Shown here piece after piece: positions 31,480 to 42,599 of a DNA stretch of 64,000 nucleotides. Made by a program: the position numbers and the translations under genes. Each line of letters opens with the position of its first letter. Within the stretch, counting starts at the first letter, position 1. The DNA is from Leishmania martiniquensis (taxonomy: Eukaryota > Euglenozoa > Kinetoplastea > Trypanosomatida > Trypanosomatidae). The notes beneath the pieces are model-generated. The model made no database searches and had not been told where the DNA came from. It worked only from the letters and a program-made list of their open reading frames with translations. The DNA is taken from NCBI RefSeq assembly GCF_017916325.1, contig NC_090158.1, positions 430,001 through 494,000 on the forward strand. Reading direction: 5' to 3'.

Positions 31480-33440
31480 GGGCTCAAGAAAGTGCCCGCT
31501 GAGTTCACCAGGTCACTGATGCAGAGAGGAGCCGAAGGACTGCCCTCTCGTTCCAAAAAGGGCCGGCCACCATGTCACGCCAGTCCTTTCCGAGGCAGTG
31601 CCTCCGCCACGGGTGCCTCCGAAACCGTTCAGTCCGTCTTACAGGTTGGGAGAAATGCGCAGTGGCGGGGCGGTCGGTTGCCACAGCGACGTGGACCTTT
31701 GAGAAAGAGTCACGCTTTCATCGAGGTTCTCGTGACGTGCAGCTGACCGGTTGGGACTCGCTGGGTGCGGGGGGGTGACTGGGCGCACAAAGAAGAGGCG
31801 TGCGCTGCAACGGCAGCAGAGCATCTCCTCCACTGGGGTCGAGTCGTCGAATCAGTCCTGCTGCGTAGCCCTCCATCGCCCCGTTTTGCTAGAAGAGGGC
31901 CTCGCCCCTTCTCGCCCTCGAGGCATCTGTTGAAGGATCACAAGGTCATAGACGATTTCTTTCGTCAGTGCGACTGCAGGAAGGGGGGAGGTGTCCCCAT
32001 CATCTGCTCTCGAGCAATCACAGAAACAATGTGACGGACAGGTTTCGCCGATGGAGAGATGAATGGGAATGGGAGGAAAGGGGGTTTGTGCGCCGCCATC
32101 AGGGCCCCCACCCCACCCCACCCTGCCCACCTGGGCGAGCATACACCTCGGCGTCCCCCCACACACACTTGAAGGAGTGCGTGTGGGCCCAAACTCATTC
32201 TCGTGCGCATCATACATCGCGAAGGGTCATCAACGCCTCAGCCGTCCCTCTTGTTGTGCAGCTGGTGCTTGGAGAGCCACGAATCCCACAGCATTGCCAA
32301 CACTTTCGCTGAGTTTCACGCACACGCCTGCGGTTTCTGTCGCGCTTCTTCGGCTACCAGAAGATGCGGGGGAGGGCGGCGCGCCATCTGCAACAGCCCT
32401 TCTCCGGATGCGGCGAAGAGGGGCTCTGCGTGGTGGAGAGCGCCAGCAAGTTCGCAGCTTCAATTCATTCTATCTTTTCGCTGACGGCACGGCAGACGCC
32501 CCCCCGACTCATCCAGGCCTCCGGCAAGCCGCTGATGACGCCAATCGAATGGTGTGTGCGGTGAGAGTGGTGCAGAAAGAAGGGTGCATCAACATCCGCT
32601 GCTTTGTGCATGATTGCCCGCCTCCCAGCCACACCCCACCGGGCGCCTGCGGGCCGAGCGCAGCGTATGTGCCGCTGATGGCGGACTCGCAAGACAACGC
32701 CGCTGCGCGCCTCCGCCTGAGAGCGGGGCGGCATGGCAGAAGGCATCGAGCTCGGCGCACAGAATATACCGCGCCACCATCCGAGCCTGGCGGATCGACA
32801 GCCGTGAGGGCCACGCAATTCGTGGCAAGCACTCCCCTATCGAATTGAGCCGTTGGTGTGCAAGCTGCTCAATTCGTCTGTGCCCTTCCGCTGCCGACGG
32901 TTCCTGTGATTGCATGAGGCTGATGGGTTCCGGCTGATCTGCACGCAACGGCAAGCCTATACGCGCACCGTGCAGTGCTGCGTGCTCGGACACGATGATC
33001 GGCGCTGCCCAACTCCTCCCTTCGGCTTTACCGGCGCATCCATCGCATCGCAACAGCGACTTTGGGCCCGGAGCCGCTGGGGTCGTGCGGCACCCCTGGG
33101 GCAGGTGCTCGAGTCCCCGGATGCGCTGGTTTCAAGTAGACGCCGAGGCCTTGTCCCATAGGCCGACCACAGAGCGATCGTGCGGTTCGATGGCGTCACA
33201 AGTGGTCAAGTGCTGCACCATGCAGTTACCTGCGTCGAGTGAACTCTTCAGTTGGTTGGAGAGAAGAACAGGGACTGGCCCAGCATCACTGCCATGGGCA
33301 GTTAAGTCGTCCTCTGAGAAGAGCGACTCGTGAAACCGTCCCCTAGCTCTGGGCAAGCTGCGGGCATGGCTACGCTGCTGTTAGCGTGCCCCAACCCCCA
33401 AACGTGCTGTAGCCCTGATCGAGATCTGCGTTTGGGGGTA
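31480..33440. other. Non-low-complexity GC-rich island, possible degenerate retroposon
   Basis: In contrast to surrounding microsatellite-rich UTR sequence, this ~2 kb has balanced composition and partially open frames on both strands, none with clear coding quality. It ends near a 10-bp inverted repeat (33395-33404 / 33429-33438, CCCCCAAACG). A remnant of an ingi/L1Tc-type retroposon (DIRE) or a decayed gene would fit; I could not identify reverse transcriptase or RNase H motifs. Confidence 0.35.
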
Positions 33441-34562
33441 TACTCACCACTGGTGCGTGCGCATGCGTGTCTCCGCCCTGAGATGAGTAGCAGTCCTCCT
33501 CCCCTCCCCCCGCCCAAAGAAAACACCCTCAATGCCTTCCTCAGGTAGCCATGGCGCTGAGAGGGCCGATATCGAGAAAGGCCTTTCCCTGTTCCCTGCT
33601 TTCAGTCTCTCTACGCGCCGTGTGCGCGCATGCGTTCGCCTTCCGTTCACATATGCACACCTCTCCTCCTCACAGCGGAGGAGTGCAAGACGGCACAGGC
33701 ATGGTGGCTGTCACGGAGTCTCTCACTCTCGCGCTCTCCCCCCTCTGCCACGACGTACTCGCCCGTGATTGCCTCTTGTTCCTCTTTCCGGGAGGGCGTC
33801 CGGTCACGAGGAAGAGAGCTGTCGACCAAACTCTTTGTACCGGTAGCCGGCGTGTTCCGCACTCTTGAAGGGGCGCGGTGGTGGTGGCGGTGGCGTGCTT
33901 TACCGAGAGAAAGAGGGTGGGGGAGGGGAGGGGAGAGTGCACCTGGTCGCTGAAACGTTCTCTACGTCAAGAAAAAGTGGGGAGGATAGACGCAAGAGAT
34001 CCTCTGCAGGTACGATGGGGCCACTGCTCCACCATGAGGCTGTGCATCTCACAGCCCTGTCCCCGCGCCCCTCCCCCTTGAATCGTTCTTTGTGTGTGTG
34101 GGGGGGGAAGGGGGGGCAGCCGCTACTTGCCACTCTGTAAAGGCCCCAGCAGCGCTGTCATCTTGCGTTGGCTCTCGTCACCCGCTGAGATTCGAACACA
34201 AGGGGATGGGTGGGTACCTGAAGGGGAGGACCCCCTCCCCCTACGCCAAGCCGTTACCATGGCGTGAGCACTTTCGTCTCCTGCCGAGACCTGCACGTGA
34301 GTCTGTATGCTTCAGAGGGGGTAAGCTGAAGAGAAGAGCGCCTATACACACAAACTTCGCTTCAGACGCAGCACGTGACAGAGAGTCATCCACGAGACAG
34401 TGGGTACGCAGAGCGAGAGAGAGAGCGGTGAAGGAAGAGTGGGGAGGAGGGGGGAGAGTGGGCGACGCACTCGGCCAGTCCAGCCACATATTGACGAGAA
34501 AAAAAAGCGAAAGCATAAAGTGCCAAGGGGTAAGAGAGGGGGGAGGGGCCATGCCGTTGCTC

Positions 34563-34593
<31 letters not shown>

Positions 34594-34673
34594 GTAGGAT
34601 AGGCGACGCCCTCCCACCAGGCGACTCTCTCTTCTCAAGGATGTGAGAGCGACGTCCGGCGGAGCGCACCGCC

Positions 34674-35582
34674 TTAATCCAGCCTCTTGGGCTCGGTGGT
34701 GACCGAGGACTTGTTGTCGTCCCGGTGCTCGGCAGCTGTCTCACTCAATCTTACACCCGACATCCGGTGCAGCGTCATCTCCGTCCCAGCACTTCGAAAG
34801 CGGCTCCACGGAGGAGTCTCGACAACGTCGAGCATCGTGACAAATTCGCGGTAGCAGGCGACGACGCTGTCAAGGAAGATGTCCGTCGTCGAGCTGCAGA
34901 ATTCCTGCGCCGCAACCATAACCTCCTCGTAGCGTCGATTGAAGGTCTCTAGATCTGCCATGAAGCTCCCTTCCTTGGTGTTGCGGTCGCTGACAGCCTT
35001 TGCGTAGCCCTTGTTTTCAGAGAGGTCTTTCCCCTTGTTCGCCGCCTCGCTCTCGTACCGCGACACCGCCTTGGTAGCATTACTGAAGCGCATCATGCTG
35101 CCCTTCGTCCTCTTACCCAGCGCGAGAACCTGCTCCGTCTCGGACAGCAGCTTCTCCAGCTGGTTCGTGAGCCGTTCGTGAATATCGTTGCGGAAGGTGG
35201 CGCAAACGCCCGCTTTGAGGTCGTCCATGGCGTCACAGAAGCTCTGAAAGCCGATGAAAGATTCATTGGCGAGCTGACGATCGATCACGTTGCGGCTCGA
35301 AGGGCCCCGCTCTCCGCCCTCCGCCTCTCGAAGGCAGCGCGTGCTGCTTCCACCAGCACCGCCGTTTTTCAGGCAGGCGCACAGGCTCAAGTAGCCAGTT
35401 CCGACGCCACGGAGGTGCTGCGGGGTGGACTCCATGTGCGCGACAGCATCGGCGACGTTCCTCTTGAGATCCTTGCACGATGTCTTCAGCCTTTTCAGAA
35501 CACCGCATCGGTACTGGAACTCGCTGTTGATGCCCCTGCCTTCCTCCCTGGAGCTGGTAATAATACTAACCCTGTTGCCCAT
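34674..35582 (-). CDS. BAR-like coiled-coil protein with N-myristoylation start (third of a tandem trio)
   Basis: 302 residues from the ATG at 35582. A longer open frame reaches 35681, but its first 33 codons include the 5'UTR CA repeat and lie across the splice acceptor at 35625-35633, so I use the inner ATG. The start MGNRVSII fits the N-myristoylation rule (Gly2, Ser6), predicting membrane attachment. The central region is strongly helical. Residues about 130-260 run from LTNQLEKLLSETEQVL through SRYESEAANKGKDLSENKGY to MADLETFNRRYEEVM. This spacing of a basic middle helix and a final Tyr/Phe-rich helix is like BAR-domain proteins that bind and curve membranes. It is probably a diverged paralogue of the genes at 37694 and 43150. 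Confidence 0.85.
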   Translation of the reverse strand: MGNRVSIITSSREEGRGINSEFQYRCGVLKRLKTSCKDLKRNVADAVAHMESTPQHLRGVGTGYLSLCACLKNGGAGGSSTRCLREAEGGERGPSSRNVIDRQLANESFIGFQSFCDAMDDLKAGVCATFRNDIHERLTNQLEKLLSETEQVLALGKRTKGSMMRFSNATKAVSRYESEAANKGKDLSENKGYAKAVSDRNTKEGSFMADLETFNRRYEEVMVAAQEFCSSTTDIFLDSVVACYREFVTMLDVVETPPWSRFRSAGTEMTLHRMSGVRLSETAAEHRDDNKSSVTTEPKRLD

Positions 35583-35624
35583 GCTGGCGGCCTTGTGGGT
35601 ACGTGTGTGTGTGTGTGTGTGCCT

Positions 35625-35645
35625 CTGTAACCTGAAGAAGAAGCG
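35625..35645 (-). promoter_or_regulatory. Candidate trans-splice acceptors of the myristoylated BAR-like gene
   Basis: The minus strand has CTTCTTCTTCAG (AG at 35633-35632) and then TTACAG (AG at 35626-35625), about 45-50 nt upstream of the ATG at 35582. Confidence 0.5.
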
Positions 35646-35720
35646 TGCGAATTGCGAAGAAGAGTGAAAGTTCGGTCCCATATTCTACTAGTGCATCTTC
35701 TTCCCTGAAGCACGGAGAAA

Positions 35721-36068
35721 GCGGCGCTCTGCCACCGACCCTCTCACGCAGGGCGCGATGGCGGGCGCGAAGCAGCGGGTAGACACGCGCTACAGTAATG
35801 CGCTGCATCACCACCACCACCACCACCCATCGCCTCAGCGTGCCTTGATGCTTTTGTTCTACATGCCCGCCGCACAGGCCGCCCCGCAGCCGCTGCCTGT
35901 CATGCCGGCCGCCACCTCGTGCATCCTCCCCCCTCTCCCCTTCCCCCACACCAGCAGGCAGCGTGAGGGCCGGGCAGCACCACAAGTGGCTCGAGCATTG
36001 GCAGGAATGAGAAGAGGGAGAGGGGGCCGAGCCCTCGACATGCGCGCCGAGGCGCCCCCCTCTCCCCT
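35721..36068. repeat. 348-bp dispersed repeat, copy 2 (SIDER-like)
   Basis: Reads identically to 2875-3222 with a constant offset and no indels. It sits between the 747-residue and 302-residue BAR-like genes, in the presumed 3'UTR of the former. The right boundary is followed by a T6A5 run and A-rich sequence in this copy. Confidence 0.75.
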
Positions 36069-37693
36069 GCCATCAGGGCGCGGCAGAGAATTTTTTAAAA
36101 AGCAACGGAAGCAGTGGTATGAAGTGAGAAGCGAATAGAGAGAGCGTAGCCGCGGAAAGCGCTGGCTACGCTGTAGGGACAGTTCGAGGCGCCAGATGCA
36201 TCATAGGTGCTGTGAGAGCATGCGATCGGGTATGTGCGTGTGAGCACGTGCAGCGACGCGTCCATCGGTGTCGTGAGTGCGCGAGAAGGGGGGTCCGGAG
36301 CGCAGCGTCAATGCGGCCCGTTCATGATGCGTGAGGGGCATGTGAAGTGTGAAAAAAAAAAGAAACGCCGCATGTGGAACGTGCGCAGGAAAGGGAAGGG
36401 CAGAAACAGAGAGGGATTAGCGGTGCTTCAGAGTAAGTTTGGAAGGTGCCCACGCCTCACCCCCCGCTCGGCGTGGAAAAGTCTTTCATCTCTATGCGGG
36501 GATGAGAGGAGGCAGCACGTCATGACTGTCGCGCACTCAAGCATTGGCTGGGCATAAAAGCGCGCACACTCGTCTCTCTGCGCCGCCTCCTTCCACCACG
36601 AGCAGTCACCGCCACTCTGAGGCGCCCTCCTGCACCTGGAGAGTGGAGAGAAAGGGGAGACTGAGAACAGAGATGAGATGCGCGCTCACAAGCTTCCTCC
36701 ACAGCCGTTTCGCAAGCAGCCGTGCTGCAGTGCTACCATGAAAAATGAGGGAGGAAGTAGAGTAGACGCGGTGCGTTGAGCCGGGCAATGCAGGTGCCCT
36801 CAAAGCCACGCGCCCCCGTTTAATCATGTCTTTCTCTTTGCCTTTAGGCTGCACAGCAGCCTCTCTCTTTCTCTCCCTTGTGCACGCGTTGGTGCTCTTC
36901 TCATTTACGTTTTGTCTTCTACAGCAACCACCACTGCCGGCACCCTCTCGGTGGAACACCTGAAGGGCGGTCGAGACGACGCCCGAGGAGGCAACGCCAT
37001 GGAGAGGGAGAACAGAGGCGGGCGGAAAGGTGCAGAAGTGGGGACGACAACAGCAGGGCGAGAAAGCAAGAGAGAGGGAGAGGGTGGGGAGCGGATACGA
37101 GAAAAGGAGGAGATGGGGGCACTCAGACGAAGAAAAGAAGTGGAGGTACGTTGGAACGAGGAGGAGTGAAGGCGTACAATAGTGTGTTAGGGGGGAAGAG
37201 AGCAGGTGAGGTGATGGAGGGTACAAGAGGGGGGAGAGAGGGGACACAGAAAAGGGAAGAAATAGGGTAGAGGCGCATGGAGAGGGAAGATGGTATGCGC
37301 TGGGGAACAGAGAGAGAAGGGGGAGAGGGAGAGGGAGAGGGGGGGCGTGAGAAGTGTGCGGTCTCGTGGAGAGGTGGCGCGATAGACTGAACACACCTAC
37401 GCACACATACACATAAGACGGCGAGAGAGACACTGACGCGCACAGCATCCGGAAGGGGGAGACTGAAGAAAAAATTCGACCGGCCGATCACGTCAATACG
37501 CTCAAGAGGATGAGCCGGCTCCGCAAAGCGCGAGATGAACGGTAGCCGCTGAGGGAGATGCGGAAGCAAAGACACGAGAGAGGCGGCCCACATGCGCCAA
37601 GCACGCATGGCATTACACGCCCATCCTCAATTTCTGCCGGCTCACAGAGGCTCTGCTTAAATGCCCCTATCCCTCACCTTGCTGTCTGAGCGG

Positions 37694-39937
37694 TCACGCT
37701 CGCAGCACAGGGCTGCATGGCCGCACTTGGGCGTCTTCCCATGCATGCGTGTCCAGCACACGCCGCTGCGGCGTCGGCACGGGGCTGTTGAGTTCATAGC
37801 TCGTAGACAAGTTATGGGAGCACCCAGAAACGCCGCCGGCCTCAGAGCCGAGGCTGTCGCTGCAACACTGGCACAAAGAAGCACCTAGGCCGCCTTCCAG
37901 TGTCATCGCCTGGAAGTTCGTCAAGCTCTGGGGTGCGGCGTGGCGTTGAGGACATTGCGGCAAGCGGCTCTGTGGCTGTGGCCGCGGGCGTTGGCCCTGT
38001 GCGATGCAACGGCCCGGAGTGCTCTTCTTGGGTATCTCGCGGCGTTGCGTGTTGACACCGCTACCCACCATGTCCTCGTCTGGCGGGGCAGAGGCGGTGC
38101 TCAGCCGAGGCGCCCCTCCTTTCGCAGCAGCGGCAGCTTCCATGACGCTGCTCTTGTCGCGGTGTAGATGCTTCTGCGTGACGGCCTCGGCAGCAACGGT
38201 CGTCGCCGTCGACACGCGCGGGGTCGCCTCCCGCGGACCGCAGTCTTCGTCGGTTTCAAGAGGGAACAGCTCCATAGGAGGCAGGGACGCGTGCGGCGTA
38301 CGCTCGTGAGTGCTGATGGGGACCGTGTCCTCAAAGGGCTCTGCAGATCGTGCACAGTCGAATCCGTGCATGGTCATCGGAGCAGCCAACGCCGCCGAGC
38401 GACCCCATGACTGCCCCATCCGCCTCTCCTCGTTGTACGCAGCTGGCGGCGTCGCCAGCGAAGAGCGGGCTGCCGGCTGCTCAACGGCCGGTGAGCTGCC
38501 ATCGCCGAATGGAGCATGGCAGGAACTGGCCTGGCAAGTGTTGCGCGCCGTGGTCGCCTCACGTACATCGCCGCGGCGGTCACCAGTCATTACCACCACC
38601 GTGGCTGGGGCTGCGCTCTTCAGTGGCTCGGCCTGTTTTCCGGCGTATGTGGCCACGCCAGGCGCCCCACTCAAAGCGGGACCCCCGAAGGTGTGCTGGT
38701 TGGGGTGCTGCATCACCGTGGCATCGACGCGTCGCACGGCTGCAGGGAAGGACGGGGTGCGCAGCGGCGGTGATGCGTGCGGCTCATCTGCTGAGAATGC
38801 GCAGCTGGTAGCCTTGCTGACACCTGTAGTGCCGGTAGCGGCACTCACCGGCATCTGGCCTGAGATGAGCTGTCGCTGCGGCGTGCCGCTGAATGCGCAG
38901 CAGCACTCATTGCTCTCATCGCCTCTCTCAAGCGCGCGCGCAGTAGGTGGTGCGCGCTCCGCGGACGGGTCCTTGAGGCACTGCTCCTGATGGTAGCCCG
39001 TGAAGCCGTGCGAAGAGCGATCGCAATTAGATGCGAAGGTGGCCTCTCTGCCAGGCCAGGCCTCGGCGCCCCCCTTCACCAGGGTCGCGCCGCTGCTGCC
39101 GAGAAGGAGTAAGCCTTGCGTCCCCGGCTGACTGCCGAACTGATCCTCCGGCGCGACACCGAGGCGCTCACCGCTGTTGGCCATCTTCTGGATGACCTCG
39201 GCACCCTTCGGAGCTAAGCAGCCAAGCACACTCAGTATGTTCGACATGTACACCGTGTTCACATCCAGGAAGTCGCCCATGGTGTGCCCCGTCACGTACA
39301 GCTGCCGCTGCATTAGCGACTCGTACTCGGCATCAAAGGCGCGCCGCTTCGCCTCGGCAGCCTCATCGTGCAGCCGCATCTTCTTTGCTTGTTTCGCGTA
39401 GAGCTTGCTCTGTGTCAGAGATAGCCCCTTGCGCATGTACTTGGCCTCTTTCTGGTGAACCTTCTTCCGCGAATTCATGGCCCTCTTGAGGGAGATCTTC
39501 ACCTCATCACCGAGGTCGCGTGTCTTCTGCGCATTTGTCAGCACCTCGTGCAGCCGCATCAGCACCATCTGATGCATGGCGCTGTTGTACGACGAGTACT
39601 CCTCTCCATTCCTGAGGCTCTTCATCTCAGCCGAGAGCTGCGTGGCCGCGTTCTGCAAGCTGACCCCGTAGTGCTCGACGAGGCGGTTGTGAGCGGAGAT
39701 CCTGTAGGCCTGGTTCACTGTGCTGTGCGGATTCGTGCTGTTGACGCACTGCGCAACTTCATGATAGCTCTGGCCAACGAGTGAGAGACAGCTGGCTACC
39801 TCGCGCATCGCCAGCACCGTTCGGGAGATGAACACATCGAGCTGTTTCAAGACCTTTTCGAGCAACCGCACCCGCTCATGGCGCAGCGCGAAGTCGTAGT
39901 GGCTGTTGGCCGGCGATGGGCTCTTTTCCTTTAGCAT
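37694..39937 (-). CDS. BAR-like domain protein with long disordered tail (second of trio)
   Basis: 747 residues from the ATG at 39937. The open frame extends to a GTG, but a long T/C tract and CAG acceptor (39953) lie just upstream of this ATG, fixing the start. Residues about 10-245 are helical and BAR-like: HERVRLLEKVLKQLDVFISR, then LRNGEEYSSYNSAMHQMVLM, then KVHQKEAKYMRKGLSLTQSK and FDAEYESLMQRQLYVTG, with the basic middle helix typical of membrane-curvature modules. The remaining ~500 residues are Ser/Pro/Ala/Gly-rich and probably disordered, with a Cys-containing patch (LCQCCSDSLG) near the C-terminus. Likely roles are endocytic or flagellar-pocket membrane traffic, by analogy only. Confidence 0.85.
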   Translation of the reverse strand: MLKEKSPSPANSHYDFALRHERVRLLEKVLKQLDVFISRTVLAMREVASCLSLVGQSYHEVAQCVNSTNPHSTVNQAYRISAHNRLVEHYGVSLQNAATQLSAEMKSLRNGEEYSSYNSAMHQMVLMRLHEVLTNAQKTRDLGDEVKISLKRAMNSRKKVHQKEAKYMRKGLSLTQSKLYAKQAKKMRLHDEAAEAKRRAFDAEYESLMQRQLYVTGHTMGDFLDVNTVYMSNILSVLGCLAPKGAEVIQKMANSGERLGVAPEDQFGSQPGTQGLLLLGSSGATLVKGGAEAWPGREATFASNCDRSSHGFTGYHQEQCLKDPSAERAPPTARALERGDESNECCCAFSGTPQRQLISGQMPVSAATGTTGVSKATSCAFSADEPHASPPLRTPSFPAAVRRVDATVMQHPNQHTFGGPALSGAPGVATYAGKQAEPLKSAAPATVVVMTGDRRGDVREATTARNTCQASSCHAPFGDGSSPAVEQPAARSSLATPPAAYNEERRMGQSWGRSAALAAPMTMHGFDCARSAEPFEDTVPISTHERTPHASLPPMELFPLETDEDCGPREATPRVSTATTVAAEAVTQKHLHRDKSSVMEAAAAAKGGAPRLSTASAPPDEDMVGSGVNTQRREIPKKSTPGRCIAQGQRPRPQPQSRLPQCPQRHAAPQSLTNFQAMTLEGGLGASLCQCCSDSLGSEAGGVSGCSHNLSTSYELNSPVPTPQRRVLDTHAWEDAQVRPCSPVLRA

Positions 39938-39952
39938 GTCTCGGTCGAGTGC

Positions 39953-39995
39953 CTGCCACCAAACAGAGAGAGAGAAAGAAAAAAAAGAAAAAATC
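39953..39995 (-). promoter_or_regulatory. Polypyrimidine tract and trans-splice acceptor of the 747-residue gene
   Basis: The minus strand reads TTTTTTCTTTTTTTTC and TTTCTCTCTCTCTG, then GTGGCAG, with AG at 39954-39953, 16 nt from the ATG. Very strong site. Confidence 0.75.
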
Positions 39996-41224
39996 TTACC
40001 GCGCGTGGATGTCGGCACACACGCACAGAGAAAAGACCTGCCTCCTCTGTTGCGTGAAGCGGGACCCGGTCCGCTTCCTCACCGTCGCTAGTACAGTGGC
40101 CACTCGCCGTCGCACTTGCTTTACCCCTACCCCCTATCTCCGCTAATCGCACTCGCAGAGGGAAAGAGCACAAGCGAGCAAGGGAGGACGAAAGGGTAGG
40201 GACGCACTGGAGATGAGGCGAGAAGAGAAGAGGGCTGCGGTGACGCCTGTCCCCTCACAGTCTCGCTACCAGCCGCCACTGTTCAATCACGACCGCCGGC
40301 TAAACGTACGAGCGAGAGCAATCGACCTCACCCGCGACTCCGTTCATGTGTCCCTTCCACTGTCGACGCCTATGCTGCGCTGCGGCGCACACGAGTCACT
40401 GAAAGAGGAGTTGAACAGTGCCACAAGAAAAAATGCACGCAGGCACACACAGCCCTCACGTCGTCGAGAAAGAGGAGAGGGCAGGCGCGCAGGATGGAGA
40501 GGATTGAGCGCAGAGGTGTTGCGGTGAAGGAGGAGTTATGGCAGCTTCCGTTACCGTCGGTGGGATAGGCCGGCACAAAAAGGGGACCCTCAGTGTTTGC
40601 TCAGCGTGTGTGGGTGTGTGGGGGGGAAGGGGAGGGGAAGGGGGAGGAGGTAATACAATACTGCGCGAGAGTGCGTGGATGCGGAGAGGAGGAGCGAGTG
40701 AGGGGGGAGAGAGCGGGTAGACATCACATCAAAGACGACGAGGGAGGACGGAGAGGAAAAGCGCGCAAGCGCGAAAGGGGTGTACGCATAGGCACACAGA
40801 CACACACGTGCGAGGGGCACACTGTGTTTCCACCAGCGGAGAGAGCTCACAGCTCACGTCACAGCAAGAAAGCAAGCACGCCTTCTGGGTGTCGTGTAGC
40901 CGAAAAGAAGAATGGTGCCATGTGGACTGGACTGCGTGTCTGTCTCCATCTTCGCCTCCCCTCGAGTCCAGCGCACAGGAAGAGGAAAGGGGGGAGGAAC
41001 GGGCGCTGCTGAGGAGGAGACGCCGAGTGAGCAGAGGTCCACCAACTGAGGAGACCGCGAAAGTTAAGAACATGACAACGAGCTGCAGCAGCGCGGGCAC
41101 CTGCCGCTGTGAATGAATCGCGAGTACTTCATCATTTACCCTCCCCATCGCTTCCGTGTAAAGTGACTGCTTTATACGCTCAGCACTCGTGAGCACAAAA
41201 GAGTGTTTTTCTTTCACTCGATCG

Positions 41225-42290
41225 CCTGCGCTTCACCCTTAGTGTATGGGGCGCGATGATGTGAAGTGACGCTAAGCAGAGCGTCGCATCGTTCAGAGCG
41301 CAGTGCCACCAGCCCATCTTGAAGAAGCTACACGCAGCCCATGGAGAGCCCTTTCCCCACTCCCTCCGGTACGGATGCGGCGTCTTGGGTACCAGTGGGC
41401 AGGTCTGGGCTGGGGCGTTCCCACAGGGGTGTGCAGTCATGATCGCGACTGAGCCATCTCGCTATGAATCGGATCGATGATTCAGCAAACGCATACACGT
41501 CTCGAGTTCGCTCTGCACCGGTCCCTTCTGCATGCTACACCCACAGCCGCTCTAGGAGGCGCGCGGGTTGAGGAAAGACCGGAGTTTCCCAGCCGCCACA
41601 GACGCATGCCAGCCTCCCCGCCCTGCCAAGGCACACGCGGGCGCGCCCGGCCGACTCGGTCCCGCTCCACCGCCTCCCCTGCCCCCCACGAGATCGGCGG
41701 AAAGGGAGGGCGAAGTAGGCGAGCGTCCCTCCTCGGGCAGCGGCGCCGCTCTGCAGGAGGCGCGAGGCTGCGAGAGATGGGAGCACCGCACGCGCGCGCC
41801 TGGTGTGCTGCATCCAGAGAGGACATGCGGGGGTGTGAGAAGAGGCGGTGACAGCGATCGCCAGAGCAGGCGCGAAGACGTCCATACCAAACCAACGCCG
41901 ACGTGTGCGTCTGCGACATCTGGGGCATCCCCTCCATCGCATCGGATGGGGCTGCTGGAGCCCCAGTCCCGGAGGTGTAACGAGCATGCGCCGAGTCGCC
42001 CAGGCCCCAGTGAGACGAGTCTCCACACCCCATTATGGTACGCCGGTGCTGGAGGCAGCACAAGGAGAAGGGCGGCACGCAGGCAGCGTGCAGGGTCTCC
42101 GAGGGCCCTCACCTGAGGCGGGGCGGCGTCTCCCCCCCGCTCTCCCGACGTCGGCCGGCATGCGCCTGAAGAGGGGTAGGAAGAGCTCCCGGCCAGACGC
42201 ATGGCCCAATTCGACGGCAGGGCCATTCATCATGAGCGGCAATGATTCAGCCTTATTCCTACTCAGGCACGTGAGCCCTGATTGAATGCG
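41225..42290. mobile_element. Candidate degenerate retroposon (SIDER/DIRE class)
   Basis: About 1 kb of balanced, GC-rich, non-repetitive sequence in the 3'UTR/intergenic space between BAR-like genes 1 and 2. It is flanked by simple repeats and carries overlapping frames on the minus strand that are open but lack coding character. Size, position and texture match SIDER elements of Leishmania 3'UTRs. I have no consensus to compare, so the call rests on context. Confidence 0.35.
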
Positions 42291-42599
42291 CAGCATATGT
42301 TGACATGCTTGAGGCGTGTGTGGGGGGGAGGCACCACTGCACAAAGAGCGTATATGCATATGTATACATGCATACATCCATGGTGAGACGGAGACAGAGA
42401 CAGAGAGAAACACGAGCCTCGTGCTCGGGCAGCTGCGCGGAGACTATCTGTCCTTTTGGTCAACAGCAGCAAAGGCTGAAACAGGCAAAGATCAAAAAAC
42501 GCTAAGGAGAAGGAAAGGGCGAAAAAAGGGGGAGGGGGTAGAGAAAACGACTGTTTGCGCAGAAACAAAAACGATCCGCCCAGAAGACACGCGCAGGCA

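Larger units (their letters stand above)
29373..34673. other. 5.3-kb gene-free interval
   Basis: Likely the long 3'UTR of the 302-residue BAR-like gene plus intergenic sequence. It contains two inverted repeats (29987-30091, 31369-31410), a GC-rich island (31480-33440), and GT/GC microsatellites near 34565-34590. No convincing ORF on either strand. Confidence 0.6.
35583..37693. other. Intergenic region between BAR-like genes 2 and 3
   Basis: About 2.1 kb with the 348-bp repeat at 35721-36068 and a long purine-rich plus-strand segment (about 36980-37340), which is pyrimidine-rich in the transcript. Minus-strand ORFs here are only Leu/Ser/Pro translations of that tract. Confidence 0.65.

Noticed and set aside
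32063..32848. Plus-strand 261-codon ORF in the GC-rich island
   Set aside because: Opposite to the transcription unit and no recognisable motif; a phrase resembling an RNase H start was too weak to call.
36606..37448. Minus-strand 280-codon ORF rich in Ser/Leu/Pro
   Set aside because: Translation of a long polypyrimidine segment; no balanced composition; the open frame is expected from CT-rich sequence.
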